From assembly GCA_000759755.1 (NCBI GenBank), contig BBMW01000010.1:124001-188000 (forward strand): 64,000 nt of DNA, in the 5' to 3' direction. Both the position numbers and the translations under genes were made by a program. Positions 28,087 through 37,068 of the stretch are shown one piece after another. This stretch comes from Citrobacter werkmanii NBRC 105721 (lineage in GTDB: Bacteria > Pseudomonadota > Gammaproteobacteria > Enterobacterales > Enterobacteriaceae). A model generated the notes under the pieces. The model was not told the DNA's origin. It did not search any database and was given only the letters and a program-made list of their open reading frames with translations. Numbering within the stretch: the stretch's first letter is position 1; every line of letters begins with the position of its first letter.

Positions 28087-28105
28087 CCCCCACATTGCGT
28101 GGGGG
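28087..28105 (-). terminator. Hairpin after lafU
   Basis: CCCCCAC-ATTGC-GTGGGGG: a perfect 7-bp GC-rich stem between the lafU stop and the next gene. T-tract is poor, so termination strength is uncertain. Confidence 0.5.
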
Positions 28106-28118
28106 ACGGGGAACAGAA

Positions 28119-29117
28119 TTAATGAGCGACGGGAGCAGAATGTTGGCGTAAAGAAGTCACCTGCTTTTGTTTGTCGAGCTTATCAACCAGTGGTTGCACA
28201 ACCTTCTCGCCATGCTGACCAAAATATTGATACAGCGTATCGGAAGCGCTTTGCGTCAATACCATGATCTCAATGCGACGATTGCCGGCGCTTTCCGGAT
28301 TTTTCGCATCCAGCAGCATTTGGTCAGCCATTGCGCTGACCTGCATTACTTTATCCTGCGGCATCCCTGCGTCTTCCAGGACACGACGGGCCGATAATGC
28401 GCGGTCGCCTGACAGGTTCCAGTTGTTGTAAATGTTACTCTTATAGCTCATCGCATCCGTATGCCCGGTAATGATGAGCTTGTTGTCCAGCGAGTCAAAC
28501 ACGGGGGCCAGCTCAACCAGCAGCGATTTAAAGAACGGCATAATTTTGGCGCTACCGCGTTCAAACATATTACGGTTCTGATCATCTTTAATCAGAACGC
28601 GCAACCCCTGAGGAACAATCTCCATTTCAAGGTTGGTCTCCATATGCGCATTGCGGGCAATGACGTTAATGTCGGTCGCCAGCTCGCCTAGCTCCTGGGC
28701 TGATTTTTGTTTCAGTAACGCCGTTTTCTCGTTCACATCCAGCGCCTTTTTAGCGTTCTCTTCCGTGATCCTCGCCGTCTCCTGTGGATTCACGGTTTTA
28801 TCAAGCTTGTTGCGCGTGACGTTTTTCTTCTGCGCGCCTGGCGCTATCGGCTGCTTGCCCAGCTTGTTTAACGGCGCCATACCGCCACCGTTAAAGATTG
28901 ACTGGCCATGCAGCGCCGCCACGATATTTTCGCGGTCAGCCTTGCTGACGCTGTTCACAATCCACAGCGTCATAAACAGCGCCATCATCGCCAGCGTAAA
29001 GTCAGCAAAGGCGACCTTCCACGCCCCGCCATGATGACCTGCATGGTTCTTTTTAATTTGTCGGCGGATAATGGTGGTTTTCGCGCCGCGATCGCGACGA
29101 TTTGGCCCCTTCCTCAT
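28119..29117 (-). CDS. lafU: Lateral flagellar motor protein, MotB-like
   Basis: A 332-residue stator protein. One N-terminal membrane segment with the proton-relay aspartate (WKVAFADFTLAMMALFMTLWIVNSV; D39) and a C-terminal OmpA-like peptidoglycan-binding domain (LIITGHTDAMSYKSNIYNNWNLSGDRALSARRVLEDAG, NRRIEIMVL). With LafT it forms the torque-generating stator of the lateral flagellum. In E. coli K-12 this gene is the truncated mbhA/lafU beside dinB; here it appears full length. Last flagellar gene of the laf operon, 2 nt after lafT. Confidence 0.93.
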   Translation of the reverse strand: MRKGPNRRDRGAKTTIIRRQIKKNHAGHHGGAWKVAFADFTLAMMALFMTLWIVNSVSKADRENIVAALHGQSIFNGGGMAPLNKLGKQPIAPGAQKKNVTRNKLDKTVNPQETARITEENAKKALDVNEKTALLKQKSAQELGELATDINVIARNAHMETNLEMEIVPQGLRVLIKDDQNRNMFERGSAKIMPFFKSLLVELAPVFDSLDNKLIITGHTDAMSYKSNIYNNWNLSGDRALSARRVLEDAGMPQDKVMQVSAMADQMLLDAKNPESAGNRRIEIMVLTQSASDTLYQYFGQHGEKVVQPLVDKLDKQKQVTSLRQHSAPVAH

Positions 29118-29119
29118 GC

Positions 29120-29983
29120 TTATTCCTGCTCCAGCATCGCATTAACCCACGCATCCAGATTGGCGAAAGTGGGTTTAGAGGCCAGATGGAGAAGTTTACG
29201 GCCAGCATCGACCGCCAGTAGCGTCGGTTTACCGCCCGCTTGCGCCACCAGCACGGTACGAACGCATTCGAGCAGCGAATGCTCTGCCCGCGCCTGCTGT
29301 TCCATGGCGTTTGCCAGCGGGTCCATCAGGCAATAACAGATGAACACCCCTAAGAATGTCCCCACTAACGCCGCCGCCACTTTCAAACCAATAAGCGCAA
29401 TGGAGCCATCGATAGACTGCATGGTGATGATAATGCCCAGTACCGCAGCACAAATGCCAAATCCAGGCATCGCCTCGGCGGTACGCTGCAAGGAGCGCGA
29501 AGGGGTTAACAAAGACTCTTCGGCGGTATCCAGTTCCTGATCGAGGATCCCTTCCAGTTCATGGGCATCGATTTTCCCCATCGCCATCAGACGGAAATTA
29601 TCGGCGATAAATGTCACCAGTCGCTTCTGAGTCAGCACCAGCGGGTATTTCTGGAAAATGGTGCTTTCTTCCGGCTGCTCGATATGCTGATCCAGCATAC
29701 GCAGACCACCGTTCTGCACCATTTCCAGCAGCTCATACAGGCACATCAGTAGCTGACGCTGAAACTCCGGTCCCATTTTCTTTTTACTGATCACCCCTTT
29801 GATCTGGTGGGCGATCTCTTTCAGGACATGTACCGGGTTACCAATAATCATCGCCCCCAGACCAGCACCGACGATAATAATAATTTCTGCTGGCTGCCAA
29901 ATAGCAATTAACTGCCCACCAGCCTCAAAGTAGCCGCCAAATACGCAGCCCAAAACCACTAATAAACCAAAAATCTTTTGCAT
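29120..29983 (-). CDS. lafT: Lateral flagellar motor protein, MotA-like
   Basis: A 287-residue MotA-type stator protein with four membrane segments: an N-terminal pair (MQKIFGLLVVLGCVFGGYF, IIIIVGAGLGAMIIG) and a C-terminal pair (AMPGFGICAAVLGIIITM, VAAALVGTFLGVFICYCLMDPLANAME), with the conserved motor proline/glycine block GFGICAAVLG. The start at 29983 has GGAGGAC just upstream, so the longer frame to 30031 is rejected. Partner of LafU; follows lafS by 29 nt. Confidence 0.93.
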   Translation of the reverse strand: MQKIFGLLVVLGCVFGGYFEAGGQLIAIWQPAEIIIIVGAGLGAMIIGNPVHVLKEIAHQIKGVISKKKMGPEFQRQLLMCLYELLEMVQNGGLRMLDQHIEQPEESTIFQKYPLVLTQKRLVTFIADNFRLMAMGKIDAHELEGILDQELDTAEESLLTPSRSLQRTAEAMPGFGICAAVLGIIITMQSIDGSIALIGLKVAAALVGTFLGVFICYCLMDPLANAMEQQARAEHSLLECVRTVLVAQAGGKPTLLAVDAGRKLLHLASKPTFANLDAWVNAMLEQE

Positions 29984-30012
29984 TACGTCCTCCGCATGTT
30001 GATTCGGAATTG

Positions 30013-30729
30013 TTAGTCTGGATATAAACAATCACGAATCTTGTGCGTGATTTTTTTATTCATTTGACAAATTCGGGCTTCGGTCAGCCCTAATACCAGC
30101 GCGATCTCTTTTAAATTCATATCGTGTTGGTAATACATTGAGAGCACGAGGCCCTCTTTTTCGCTGAGTTGGCTCAGGGCGTAACTCAACATCTCCTGGG
30201 TGACGAATTGCTCCTCAAGCCCCCGCCCTTCGAGCAGTGCAATCGGCATATCGCCATTCAGTAATTCATCCAGACTGGCCAGCGTTTCGGCGCCTTCCAA
30301 CTGTTGATATTCCTGATAATCCTCAGACGATAATCCCAGCCCGGACAACTCCTCCCATGAGGGTTCATGCCCAAGCTGTGTGCGCGCATCACGAATCATA
30401 TCTTTAATCTGATGGTATTTTTGTCGTAACTGGCGAGGCCGCCAGTCGAGGCTGCGCAGCTCATCCAGAATTGCGCCGCGTATGCGGTGGACAGCATAAC
30501 CGGCAAAACCTTCGTCTGGCTGACCGTAGCGGCGAATCGCGTTCAGCAATCCCATCAGCGCCGTTTGTTCCATATCCTGCCTGTCCATAACGCAGGTACA
30601 TTGCGGCGCAAGTTGACGCACCACTTTGCGCACCAAAGGTAGATAAGCCTGTAAATAATGGCTCTCTTGCTTTGGCGTGAGCACGGGCGTGGCATTAAAG
30701 TCTTCTGACTCGTAAGCATCCTGTATCAT
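30013..30729 (-). CDS. lafS: Lateral flagellar sigma-28 factor
   Basis: A 238-residue FliA-type sigma factor: region 2 (YLPLVRKVVRQLAPQ, DMEQTALMGLLNAIRRYGQ, FAGYAVHRIRGAILDELRSLDWRPRQLR), region 3 and region 4 with the HTH MNLKEIALVLGLTEARICQMNKKI. It should direct late lateral-flagellar genes; LfgM is its expected anti-sigma factor. Candidate target promoters with a shared motif lie before lafA and lfgM. Fourth gene from the end of the laf operon. Confidence 0.93.
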   Translation of the reverse strand: MIQDAYESEDFNATPVLTPKQESHYLQAYLPLVRKVVRQLAPQCTCVMDRQDMEQTALMGLLNAIRRYGQPDEGFAGYAVHRIRGAILDELRSLDWRPRQLRQKYHQIKDMIRDARTQLGHEPSWEELSGLGLSSEDYQEYQQLEGAETLASLDELLNGDMPIALLEGRGLEEQFVTQEMLSYALSQLSEKEGLVLSMYYQHDMNLKEIALVLGLTEARICQMNKKITHKIRDCLYPD

Positions 30730-30749
30730 GTTATTTCCTGGCTTGCCGC

Positions 30750-31220
30750 TTATTGGAACACGACTTTTTTCACCAATATGTCCTTATAAGGTGTCGCCAT
30801 TTTGCGTTTCGCTAATTCGACTTTCAGATTCTCAAATACTTTCTTTCTGATATCGGAGATCTTCAGCGCCCGAATATCTTCATATTTCATATTCGAGAGC
30901 TCATCTACGGTAATACTTTGATAAAGCGGTTCGTCCTTCTTAATTTTTTCAGCGTCTTTCTCTGAATCAACGACCATTACCAGCTCAGCGACCATATAGC
31001 GATCGCCCCCTTCATCATCATGCAGCGTAACCACCGTTTCTGGCAGGGAGACAAAAATACTGCTGGATTCATCCTGGCTGTCTTCCGCTTCATGGGCAGG
31101 AACCTCTGCTGCAGCCGTAGTTCGCTTATTCATAGAATGATAAATGCCCCATCCTACGCCCCCCGCAATACCCAGAGCCACAACGGAGCTGATCACACAC
31201 GCGATAACAATTTTCTTCAT
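30750..31220 (-). CDS. lafF: Lateral flagellar FliL-like basal-body protein
   Basis: A 156-residue protein with one N-terminal membrane segment (KKIVIACVISSVVALGIAGGVGWGIY) and a periplasmic FliL domain (VSLPETVVTLHDDEGGDRYMVAELVMVVDSEKDAEKI, AFLKxx-type C-terminus KDILVKKVVFQ). FliL proteins surround the stator and help torque generation. Between lafE (7 nt) and lafS (20 nt). Confidence 0.85.
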   Translation of the reverse strand: MKKIVIACVISSVVALGIAGGVGWGIYHSMNKRTTAAAEVPAHEAEDSQDESSSIFVSLPETVVTLHDDEGGDRYMVAELVMVVDSEKDAEKIKKDEPLYQSITVDELSNMKYEDIRALKISDIRKKVFENLKVELAKRKMATPYKDILVKKVVFQ

Positions 31221-31227
31221 CTTGCTC

Positions 31228-32403
31228 TTACACTTTGATCAGAATGGATTCGTTTTGTTGAAATTGAGGTTCATCGTTAAGCGTTAACGCCGACGTCACC
31301 TCATCCTGTTGATGACCTGACTGCTGTTTTTGCTGCTGCTGCGATTGCCCCTCGGAAGAGACCTGAACATTGACTTCCATGAAGTTCTGCGCCGTCAGGT
31401 GCTGGCGGAGGTTCTCGCTAAATTGTTGCAATGAGCGGCAGACATCGCTCTGATTTGCGCCGATGTGAACCATCAGCTTGCCTGAATCCAGTTGCACGGC
31501 GATTTCCAGTTTGCCCAGCGAAGGAGGGTCAAGACGAATGGTTGATACCTGCTGTTGCTGACCAAGCTGGAACTGAATTCTGTCTTTAAGCAGCGCGGTG
31601 AGTTTCTCCCCGAGTTCCTCCGTTGACATCGTCACTGGCGAGGACGCTTGCGTTGACACGATGTTATGGTCAGTCAGCGGATTCACCGGCTGATTTCCCT
31701 GCGCCGCGGTAGTGAGCAAACTTTGCGTAGAGAGCGCCGGGTTAACCGTCACTCCAGCGGTTTTTCTCTCCACCACCGGGCGCGGACTGGCGTTCTGGGT
31801 TGCTTTCACCCGAGCAGAAATTTGTTGGGTGGTCGAGAGTGACGCAGGCTCCGGCGCAATCGCACGCAGATCCTGGGCGGAAAACGTCGCCAGCTTAGCC
31901 TGTTGATCCGGGGTTGCTGGCGGCAAATCCTCACTGAGAGACGCCAATAACGTTTGCAGCTTAGGCGGCAGTGACGATAAGTCGGTTGTATGCTGCTCAG
32001 CCGATGGCGTGGACGCTTTTTCCGGCTGGGCCATGGCGCTCGCCAGTTGGCGCAGCAGCGATGCTCCCGAATGAGTGGTTTGCACCTGCGCCAGCATTTT
32101 CAGCATTTCACCATCAGGTTGCTTCTGTACTCCAGCAGGAGCCGCCTGAGTCGGTTGCGCCAGTAGCATCGCCAACAATGCCTGCATGGCTGCCGGATTC
32201 GCATCGTCTGCTTTATCTGCAGCCGCCGATGTCAGCTGATGACTCAGTTTTGCGCCAATCAGCCGCTCAGCCGCGGCGTTAAACCCCGATTGGGGTAAAG
32301 AAAATGTGCCGCTGCTTGCAGGGGCCGCCGACGCCGAAATAGTCGCCTTTTCCGGTGTGGCCTCTGCCGACGCACTGACCGAGGCCAGTAATACAGGATT
32401 CAT
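31228..32403 (-). CDS. lafE: Lateral hook-length control protein, FliK-like
   Basis: A 391-residue protein rich in Ala, Gln, Ser and Pro for its first 270 residues, the flexible ruler typical of FliK, followed by the conserved C-terminal domain (STIRLDPPSLGKLEIAVQLDSGKLMVHIGANQSDVCRSLQQFSENLRQHLTAQNF) that switches export specificity. The poly-Gln stretch after residue 355 is low complexity. Its ATG overlaps the lafD stop (ATGA). Confidence 0.9.
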   Translation of the reverse strand: MNPVLLASVSASAEATPEKATISASAAPASSGTFSLPQSGFNAAAERLIGAKLSHQLTSAAADKADDANPAAMQALLAMLLAQPTQAAPAGVQKQPDGEMLKMLAQVQTTHSGASLLRQLASAMAQPEKASTPSAEQHTTDLSSLPPKLQTLLASLSEDLPPATPDQQAKLATFSAQDLRAIAPEPASLSTTQQISARVKATQNASPRPVVERKTAGVTVNPALSTQSLLTTAAQGNQPVNPLTDHNIVSTQASSPVTMSTEELGEKLTALLKDRIQFQLGQQQQVSTIRLDPPSLGKLEIAVQLDSGKLMVHIGANQSDVCRSLQQFSENLRQHLTAQNFMEVNVQVSSEGQSQQQQKQQSGHQQDEVTSALTLNDEPQFQQNESILIKV

Positions 32404-32717
32404 GCCTTCTCCGAAATTAAATTAACCATTGAATACGCCAGCATTCCTTCCTGGTTTTGCTGATGTTTCTCCATACGCGCTTTGAGTTCTTCCGCACGCT
32501 GCGTTCGCCGCGCAATTAATGCCTCAAACGCGGCCAGCAGTCTGCTCTTCACTTCCCGTAGCGACTCGGCGTCAGTTTCCCAGGCAGCATAGGCATGAAA
32601 GTCACGCATCACCTGCTGATGCAGCCCCGGTAATCGACGCCACCGTTTTTGATCCAGGGCATCGTTCATCGCCGCCACCAGGGCATAAAGCTGCTGTTGC
32701 TGACGCTCTCTTTCCAT
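32400..32717 (-). CDS. lafD: Lateral flagellar export chaperone, FliT-like
   Basis: A 105-residue, mostly helical, Arg/Gln-rich protein in the FliT position between the FliS-like and FliK-like genes. FliT-type proteins chaperone the cap protein. Sequence alone is not diagnostic; the assignment rests on size, helicity and position. A TTG start at 32729 overlapping lafC is an alternative; the ATG at 32717 is preferred. Confidence 0.75.
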   Translation of the reverse strand: MERERQQQQLYALVAAMNDALDQKRWRRLPGLHQQVMRDFHAYAAWETDAESLREVKSRLLAAFEALIARRTQRAEELKARMEKHQQNQEGMLAYSMVNLISEKA

Positions 32718-32721
32718 CGCC

Positions 32722-33114
32722 TTATCCAAGTTTTGCCGACAGACCTTCCCAGCCTGTGCGCAGATTCGTCAGGATGAGGATCACTTCATCAATTTTTTCT
32801 AACGACAATTCGCCGCTCGCTTCATACAGACGGTAGACGCAGTGGTCATAAAGCCGGGAGAGATTCACCACCAGCTCACCGCCGGTTTCAAACTCCAGCG
32901 AGCTGGTTAAGGCGTTGAGAATATCGATACATTTATTGATGCTTTGCGCTTTACGCTCGTAGCGTTTGTTTTCAATGTGGCTTTTCGCGCGTTCCAGTTC
33001 GTCCATCAGTCCCGAAAACAGCACCAGCACCAGCTCTAACGGCGATGCTGCTGCCGTACGCGCAGCAAGATCCATCTCTTTATATTGCGAATAACCATCC
33101 TGCGTGTCGTACAT
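32722..33114 (-). CDS. lafC: Lateral flagellin export chaperone, FliS-like
   Basis: A 130-residue FliS-type helical-bundle chaperone: YSQYKEMDLAARTAAASPLELVLVLFSGLMDELERAKSHIENK, CIDILNALTSSLEFETGGELVVNLSRLYDHCVYRLYEAS. It binds the flagellin C-terminus before export. The upstream frame begins with a TTG at 33126; the ATG at 33114 is the likelier start. Follows the cap gene lafB by 33 nt. Confidence 0.9.
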   Translation of the reverse strand: MYDTQDGYSQYKEMDLAARTAAASPLELVLVLFSGLMDELERAKSHIENKRYERKAQSINKCIDILNALTSSLEFETGGELVVNLSRLYDHCVYRLYEASGELSLEKIDEVILILTNLRTGWEGLSAKLG

Positions 33115-33147
33115 ATTGTTTCCCAATCCTTCTTTTAAATCAGCCGG

Positions 33148-34473
33148 TTACATAAACGCGGCCATACTCACTTTCATGGTATACGTTTCAATCAACGTAT
33201 TGGTGTACTCTTCCACATAGCGGTCATAGTTGGTGTTATAGGTTTCGGTCAGTTGATCGCTTTCGTCCTGAATTTTGCTCTGCTGGTTATCAATGTTTTC
33301 CTGGCGCATAGCGATGATGCCGTTGCTGGAATCCAGGTAACTTTCCATCAGGTCGTCCATCTGCGCGACCATGCTGTCATCGCCGACAAAAATGGAGGTC
33401 AATCCGTCCGGGTTTTCTTCCATTTCTTCGCTGAACTGGGTGGAGTCAATCTGCAGGTGGCCGTCGGAATCCAGCGTAATGCCATAGTCGACAATCGATA
33501 CGCCGCCGTATGAAGCGTGTGCGATATCATCCATCTGATTTGCCAGTGAATTCATCCCAGCGTCACCGGCAAAAACCCCGGCTGCCGTGTTGTCATCGCC
33601 GTAGCTGGTGAGAGAATCTATGGTGTCGATTAGCGTGTTATAGGCATCCACAAAGGTCTGCACTTTTGCCTGAGAACCACTGGAGTCTTCAGCAACGGTA
33701 AAGGTGGTTACATCGTTCGGATCGTCAGGGTCGCTGACCTCTGAAAAGGTCATGGTTACGCCGGGGATCACATCGTCAAAGGTGTTAGTGCTGCTTGTAA
33801 TGGCGGGGCCTCCCGCATTACCCAGATGAATTTCAGCGTCCTGCGCCTCTGTGACGTTATTTTCGCTGGCGATAATCTGATCAGAGAAAGAGGTGTTTCC
33901 CGTTACGCTTACTGAGAATTTGCTTTGCGCTCCCGTAGAATCGGAAGTCAGCATGATGGTGGTTGTCCCGTCGGTTTTGACCAGTGCCGCCGACACGCCT
34001 GGGTTGTCATCCGAGCCATTAATCGCATCAACCAGTTCGTTGGCATCAATAAAGCTGTCGCCATCCTCATCGGCAGACGCGAGATCGATATCCATGGTCG
34101 TACCATCATCCATCGTGAGCTCAAACGTGCCGGTTGCGCTAAAGGTATCGTCACTCATGCTGAAGGTCGTCTGCTGCGCCTGCGCCAGTTTAGTGACATA
34201 GAATGAATAGGTTCCCGCCTGCGCCTGCGAGTTTGCTGATACGGTATTCGCCTCATTATTCGAGGTGGCAGAAAACGTCAGTGGGCCGTCGGTGTCGCTG
34301 TTAAGCGCGTCTATTGCTGACTGAAAGTCAGTGAGCGCCGAACTTAACGACTCCAGACCGCTGCTCTCTGCATTCAATTCGTTCTGTTGGTTCTGCAGAT
34401 TCGCCGCTTGAGTGGCGATATCTGCGTAGGCAAATTCTTGTGCTAATTTTTGGATCGGACTCGTAAAGCTCAT
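33148..34473 (-). CDS. lafB: Lateral flagellar cap (filament-capping) protein, FliD-like
   Basis: A 441-residue FliD-type cap. N-terminal FliD_N block (IQKLAQEFAYADIATQAANLQNQQNELNAESSGLESL), a Thr/Asp/Ser-rich exposed middle, and the C-terminal FliD_C coiled coil (DLMESYLDSSNGIIAMRQENIDNQQSKIQDESDQLTETYNTNYDRYVEEY). It sits at the filament tip and helps flagellin fold. First gene of the lafBCDEFSTU series, preceded by a sigma-54-type promoter. Confidence 0.92.
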   Translation of the reverse strand: MSFTSPIQKLAQEFAYADIATQAANLQNQQNELNAESSGLESLSSALTDFQSAIDALNSDTDGPLTFSATSNNEANTVSANSQAQAGTYSFYVTKLAQAQQTTFSMSDDTFSATGTFELTMDDGTTMDIDLASADEDGDSFIDANELVDAINGSDDNPGVSAALVKTDGTTTIMLTSDSTGAQSKFSVSVTGNTSFSDQIIASENNVTEAQDAEIHLGNAGGPAITSSTNTFDDVIPGVTMTFSEVSDPDDPNDVTTFTVAEDSSGSQAKVQTFVDAYNTLIDTIDSLTSYGDDNTAAGVFAGDAGMNSLANQMDDIAHASYGGVSIVDYGITLDSDGHLQIDSTQFSEEMEENPDGLTSIFVGDDSMVAQMDDLMESYLDSSNGIIAMRQENIDNQQSKIQDESDQLTETYNTNYDRYVEEYTNTLIETYTMKVSMAAFM

Positions 34474-34507
34474 AATCAGTGACTCCGTGCAACGTTATTT
34501 ATGCATT

Positions 34508-34523
34508 AGCAAAACGCATGCCA
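34508..34523 (-). promoter_or_regulatory. Sigma-54 promoter of the lafB operon
   Basis: The minus strand reads TGGCATGCGTTTTGCT, a match to the sigma-54 consensus TGGCAY-N5-TTGCW with GG and GC 10 nt apart. It ends 35 nt before the lafB start. LafK is the expected activator. Confidence 0.8.
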
Positions 34524-34621
34524 ATATTTTTTATTATTTATATTCAGTAAGTTAAATTAGTAGCGGAAATGAATTTTCCCTTCCTCAGGAAGGTTTCCAG
34601 GTAAAGCCTGGTCGCTGAAAG

Positions 34622-34649
34622 CACAACACCGCTGGGTGGCGGTGTTGTG
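34622..34649 (-). terminator. lafA terminator
   Basis: CACAACACCGC-TGGGTG-GCGGTGTTGTG forms a perfect 11-bp stem 20 nt past the flagellin stop. A smaller CCAGG/CCTGG stem follows. T-tract is weak. Confidence 0.75.
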
Positions 34650-34668
34650 AATGGCATCACGTCAGGAA

Positions 34669-35574
34669 TTACTGCAGCAGGCTGGAAACCATGCTGGACA
34701 TGCTGTTGGACTGCTTCAGCATGGTGATACCCGTTTGCATCAGTACCTGTTGCTGGGTCATGTTGGACGCTTCTGTCGCGTAGTCGGTATCCATAATGTT
34801 GCCGATCGCCACTTCAGTGTTGTCCTGCATGCTGGTCAGGTTAGCAGCGGTGTCGTTCAGACGGTTGATGGATGCACCCAGTTTGGACTGGATCTTAGAC
34901 ACATCATCCATTGCAGTCTGGATAGTGCTGATCATATTGTTAGCAGCGCCCGCAGAAGCTGTTAGCTCGGTACCAGATGCACTCACGTTAGATGAGTTGT
35001 CAGAAGAGAAAGATTTGCTGACTTTATCCAGATCGTTGACCAGATCACCCAATTGCGAAGAAATATTTACGGTCATGGTGTCAGAAGATTCAGCGCCAAC
35101 CTGGAAGGTCACTGAACTCTGGAACAGACCTGAAACCCCTGTGTTACTTGTGGCAGCCGTACCGAACAGGTTAGTGCCACCATAGGTGGTGTTCTGCAGC
35201 ATATCGGACATCTGCTGACCCAGTTCGTCGTATTCGTCCTGCATCGCCTGTAGATCATCGCTGCTGTAAGTTCCGTTCGCAGCCTGGGTGGACAGGTCTT
35301 TCATACGGCCCAGTACGTCGGTCATTTCGTCAAACATGCTGTCCGCAGTCTGCAGCATCGCGGTTGCGTCCTGAATATTGCTCAGCGCAACGCCCATACC
35401 GCTGGACTGCGCGGTCAGGCGGCTGGCAATCTGTTTGCCCGCAGCGTCATCTGCTGATGAGTTAATACGGTTACCTGTCGCCAGACGTTCCATAGAAGTA
35501 GACAGTGATGCGCTGCTTTTGTTGATAGCATTTACAGCAGACATTGATGCGGTATTAGTATTAATCGATAACAT
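34669..35574 (-). CDS. lafA: Lateral flagellin
   Basis: A 301-residue flagellin. The conserved N-terminal D0/D1 region (MLSINTNTASMSAVNAINKSSASLSTSMERLATGNRINSSADDAAGKQIASRL) and C-terminal D1/D0 region (ASINRLNDTAANLTSMQDNTEVAIGNIMDTDYATEASNMTQQQVLMQTG) flank a short variable region (about 140-205). That region is rich in Ser and Thr (SFSSDNSSNVSASGTELTAS) and could accept O-linked modification by the enzymes encoded at 49-58 kb. Single gene with its own sigma-28-type promoter and a terminator. AAGGAG precedes the start. Confidence 0.96.
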   Translation of the reverse strand: MLSINTNTASMSAVNAINKSSASLSTSMERLATGNRINSSADDAAGKQIASRLTAQSSGMGVALSNIQDATAMLQTADSMFDEMTDVLGRMKDLSTQAANGTYSSDDLQAMQDEYDELGQQMSDMLQNTTYGGTNLFGTAATSNTGVSGLFQSSVTFQVGAESSDTMTVNISSQLGDLVNDLDKVSKSFSSDNSSNVSASGTELTASAGAANNMISTIQTAMDDVSKIQSKLGASINRLNDTAANLTSMQDNTEVAIGNIMDTDYATEASNMTQQQVLMQTGITMLKQSNSMSSMVSSLLQ

Positions 35575-35617
35575 GGTACTGCTCCTTGGGAATAATCGTT
35601 TTCGTTTCGATACTCAG

Positions 35618-35648
35618 TAAAAACGACCACCCGTTCGGAAAACTTAAA
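35618..35648 (-). promoter_or_regulatory. LafS (sigma-28) type promoter of lafA, with upstream intergenic region
   Basis: The minus strand reads TTTAAGTTTTCC-N9-GTCGTTTTTA, nearly the same as the block before lfgM (AAGTTTTCC-N9-GTCGCTTTTA), at the same distance (44-45 nt) from the start codon. This fits a sigma-28 -35 (TAAAGTTT) and a divergent -10. The rest of the gap 35649-36117 is AT-rich and holds no gene or other recognisable site; it must contain the lafZ promoter. Confidence 0.7.
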
Positions 35649-36117
35649 GCGCTACAAAAAATTTTTTCATGCCTCCTACAACTTCATCAGCAAGAGCTCA
35701 CTCCTATTTTAGCTTTCCGTGCTTTAGCTCCAAAAAAGGCCTCACCCAAGGAAGAACTCACCTAAGGTTTAATTAAAAGATTATTAGAAATATCTCATCA
35801 TGAGTTGATTGATTACGCATCTGAAGGGTTAACTTTATGATAAAGATAAGATTGTACTCAATCAAGAATGCATTAAAGTATCGTACTCAGGCTTTATTTT
35901 ACATTTCGTTGCAAATAGCCTGTATTTTTATATTGTGAGTCTCGGACACTTTCGCTACATTTCAAATCCTTTTTTGGACAGTATAAAAAATACTCAATAG
36001 CGATTCGGCTACAGCTTCACAGCCAGAAAGACATTTCAATTTCTCCAGAATTTTAATGCACTGATTTTTAACGGTGTGACACCAGGGATATAAAATCTTG
36101 CACGGGTACACAAAACG

Positions 36118-37068
36118 ATGAGTATCGTAGTCAACAACTGGCGGATGGATTCCTCGCTTAATGCGTTAATCCATTGTGAAACAGGTGAGATACGTCGCCT
36201 GGGCGAATACCATTTTATTCTGTTAGAGACATTAGCTAAAAATGCCGATGTGGTTTTATCTCGGTCGTATTTAATGAGCGCGGTATGGAAAAATCGTATC
36301 GTTGGTGGAAATAGCCTGCCGACAGCCATTCATGCCCTACGTGTTGCTATCGACGATGACGGCAAGCAGCAGGAAATTATAAAAACCATACCCAAAAAAG
36401 GGTATTTATTTAATAAAAACTACCTCACTGAAACTATTGACCTTAATGAAACTGTGGCTGATGACAGTACTATTGATGAAGCCGAGAAGCGTACCGAGGT
36501 TATTGAACTCCTTACGCTTGTTGAAACGCTTCCGTCAACAACTCATGGGGAAATACCCTTACTTAACAGTCAACTATTGCCGAGAAGCCAGAGAAAAACT
36601 AACATCAGGCGGCATCCTTATCGCGCCGTTCTGATTACCTTACCCGTTATCGTTATCGCGCTGTCGTTGTTTATTTTAATCTCTTATTTTAAAGCACCAT
36701 CTGTCACTAAAATGGAAGAAGCTCCACAACTGGTTAAAGAGACGCTTGAAAATGCCAACCGTGTTACCGTATATCAACTGTACGACTCAGGTGAGAATAA
36801 GAAATCGTCATCGTTTGTTTCACCGCATATTCTTCCCGGTATAGAGCAGCTCAACCCATTGTTGGTAAGCCATAATGCCTCGATGACCTTGTATTATCGG
36901 GTTTCACTGAACAAACTTGCCCTTGATATTGTGCTTAGTAATCAATGCAATGACAAATGGCAGTTAGCGCTGAGTTTTGATAACTGGCTAAATAAAGATA
37001 ATGAAATGAATGGTATTTTAATTAAAGAAGTGGAGAAAATGTTAAATGAAATGCCAAAATGCAAATAA
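36118..37068 (+). CDS. lafZ: ToxR/CadC-like membrane transcriptional regulator
   Basis: A 316-residue protein with an N-terminal OmpR/PhoB-type winged helix (residues about 5-100: FILLETLAKNADVVLSRSYLMSAVW, SLPTAIHALRVAIDDD, IIKTIPKKGYLF), a cytoplasmic linker, one membrane segment (about 169-191, AVLITLPVIVIALSLFILISYF) and a periplasmic domain with two cysteines (NQCNDKW, MPKCK). This is the ToxR/CadC layout: DNA binding from a membrane-anchored sensor. Position between lafA and lafW matches LafZ of the E. coli 042 Flag-2 locus. What it senses and controls is unknown. Confidence 0.85.
   Translation: MSIVVNNWRMDSSLNALIHCETGEIRRLGEYHFILLETLAKNADVVLSRSYLMSAVWKNRIVGGNSLPTAIHALRVAIDDDGKQQEIIKTIPKKGYLFNKNYLTETIDLNETVADDSTIDEAEKRTEVIELLTLVETLPSTTHGEIPLLNSQLLPRSQRKTNIRRHPYRAVLITLPVIVIALSLFILISYFKAPSVTKMEEAPQLVKETLENANRVTVYQLYDSGENKKSSSFVSPHILPGIEQLNPLLVSHNASMTLYYRVSLNKLALDIVLSNQCNDKWQLALSFDNWLNKDNEMNGILIKEVEKMLNEMPKCK

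Noticed and set aside
36036-36329. 97-residue open frame antisense to the start of lafZ
   Set aside because: Overlaps the conserved winged-helix coding region on the other strand; no independent support.
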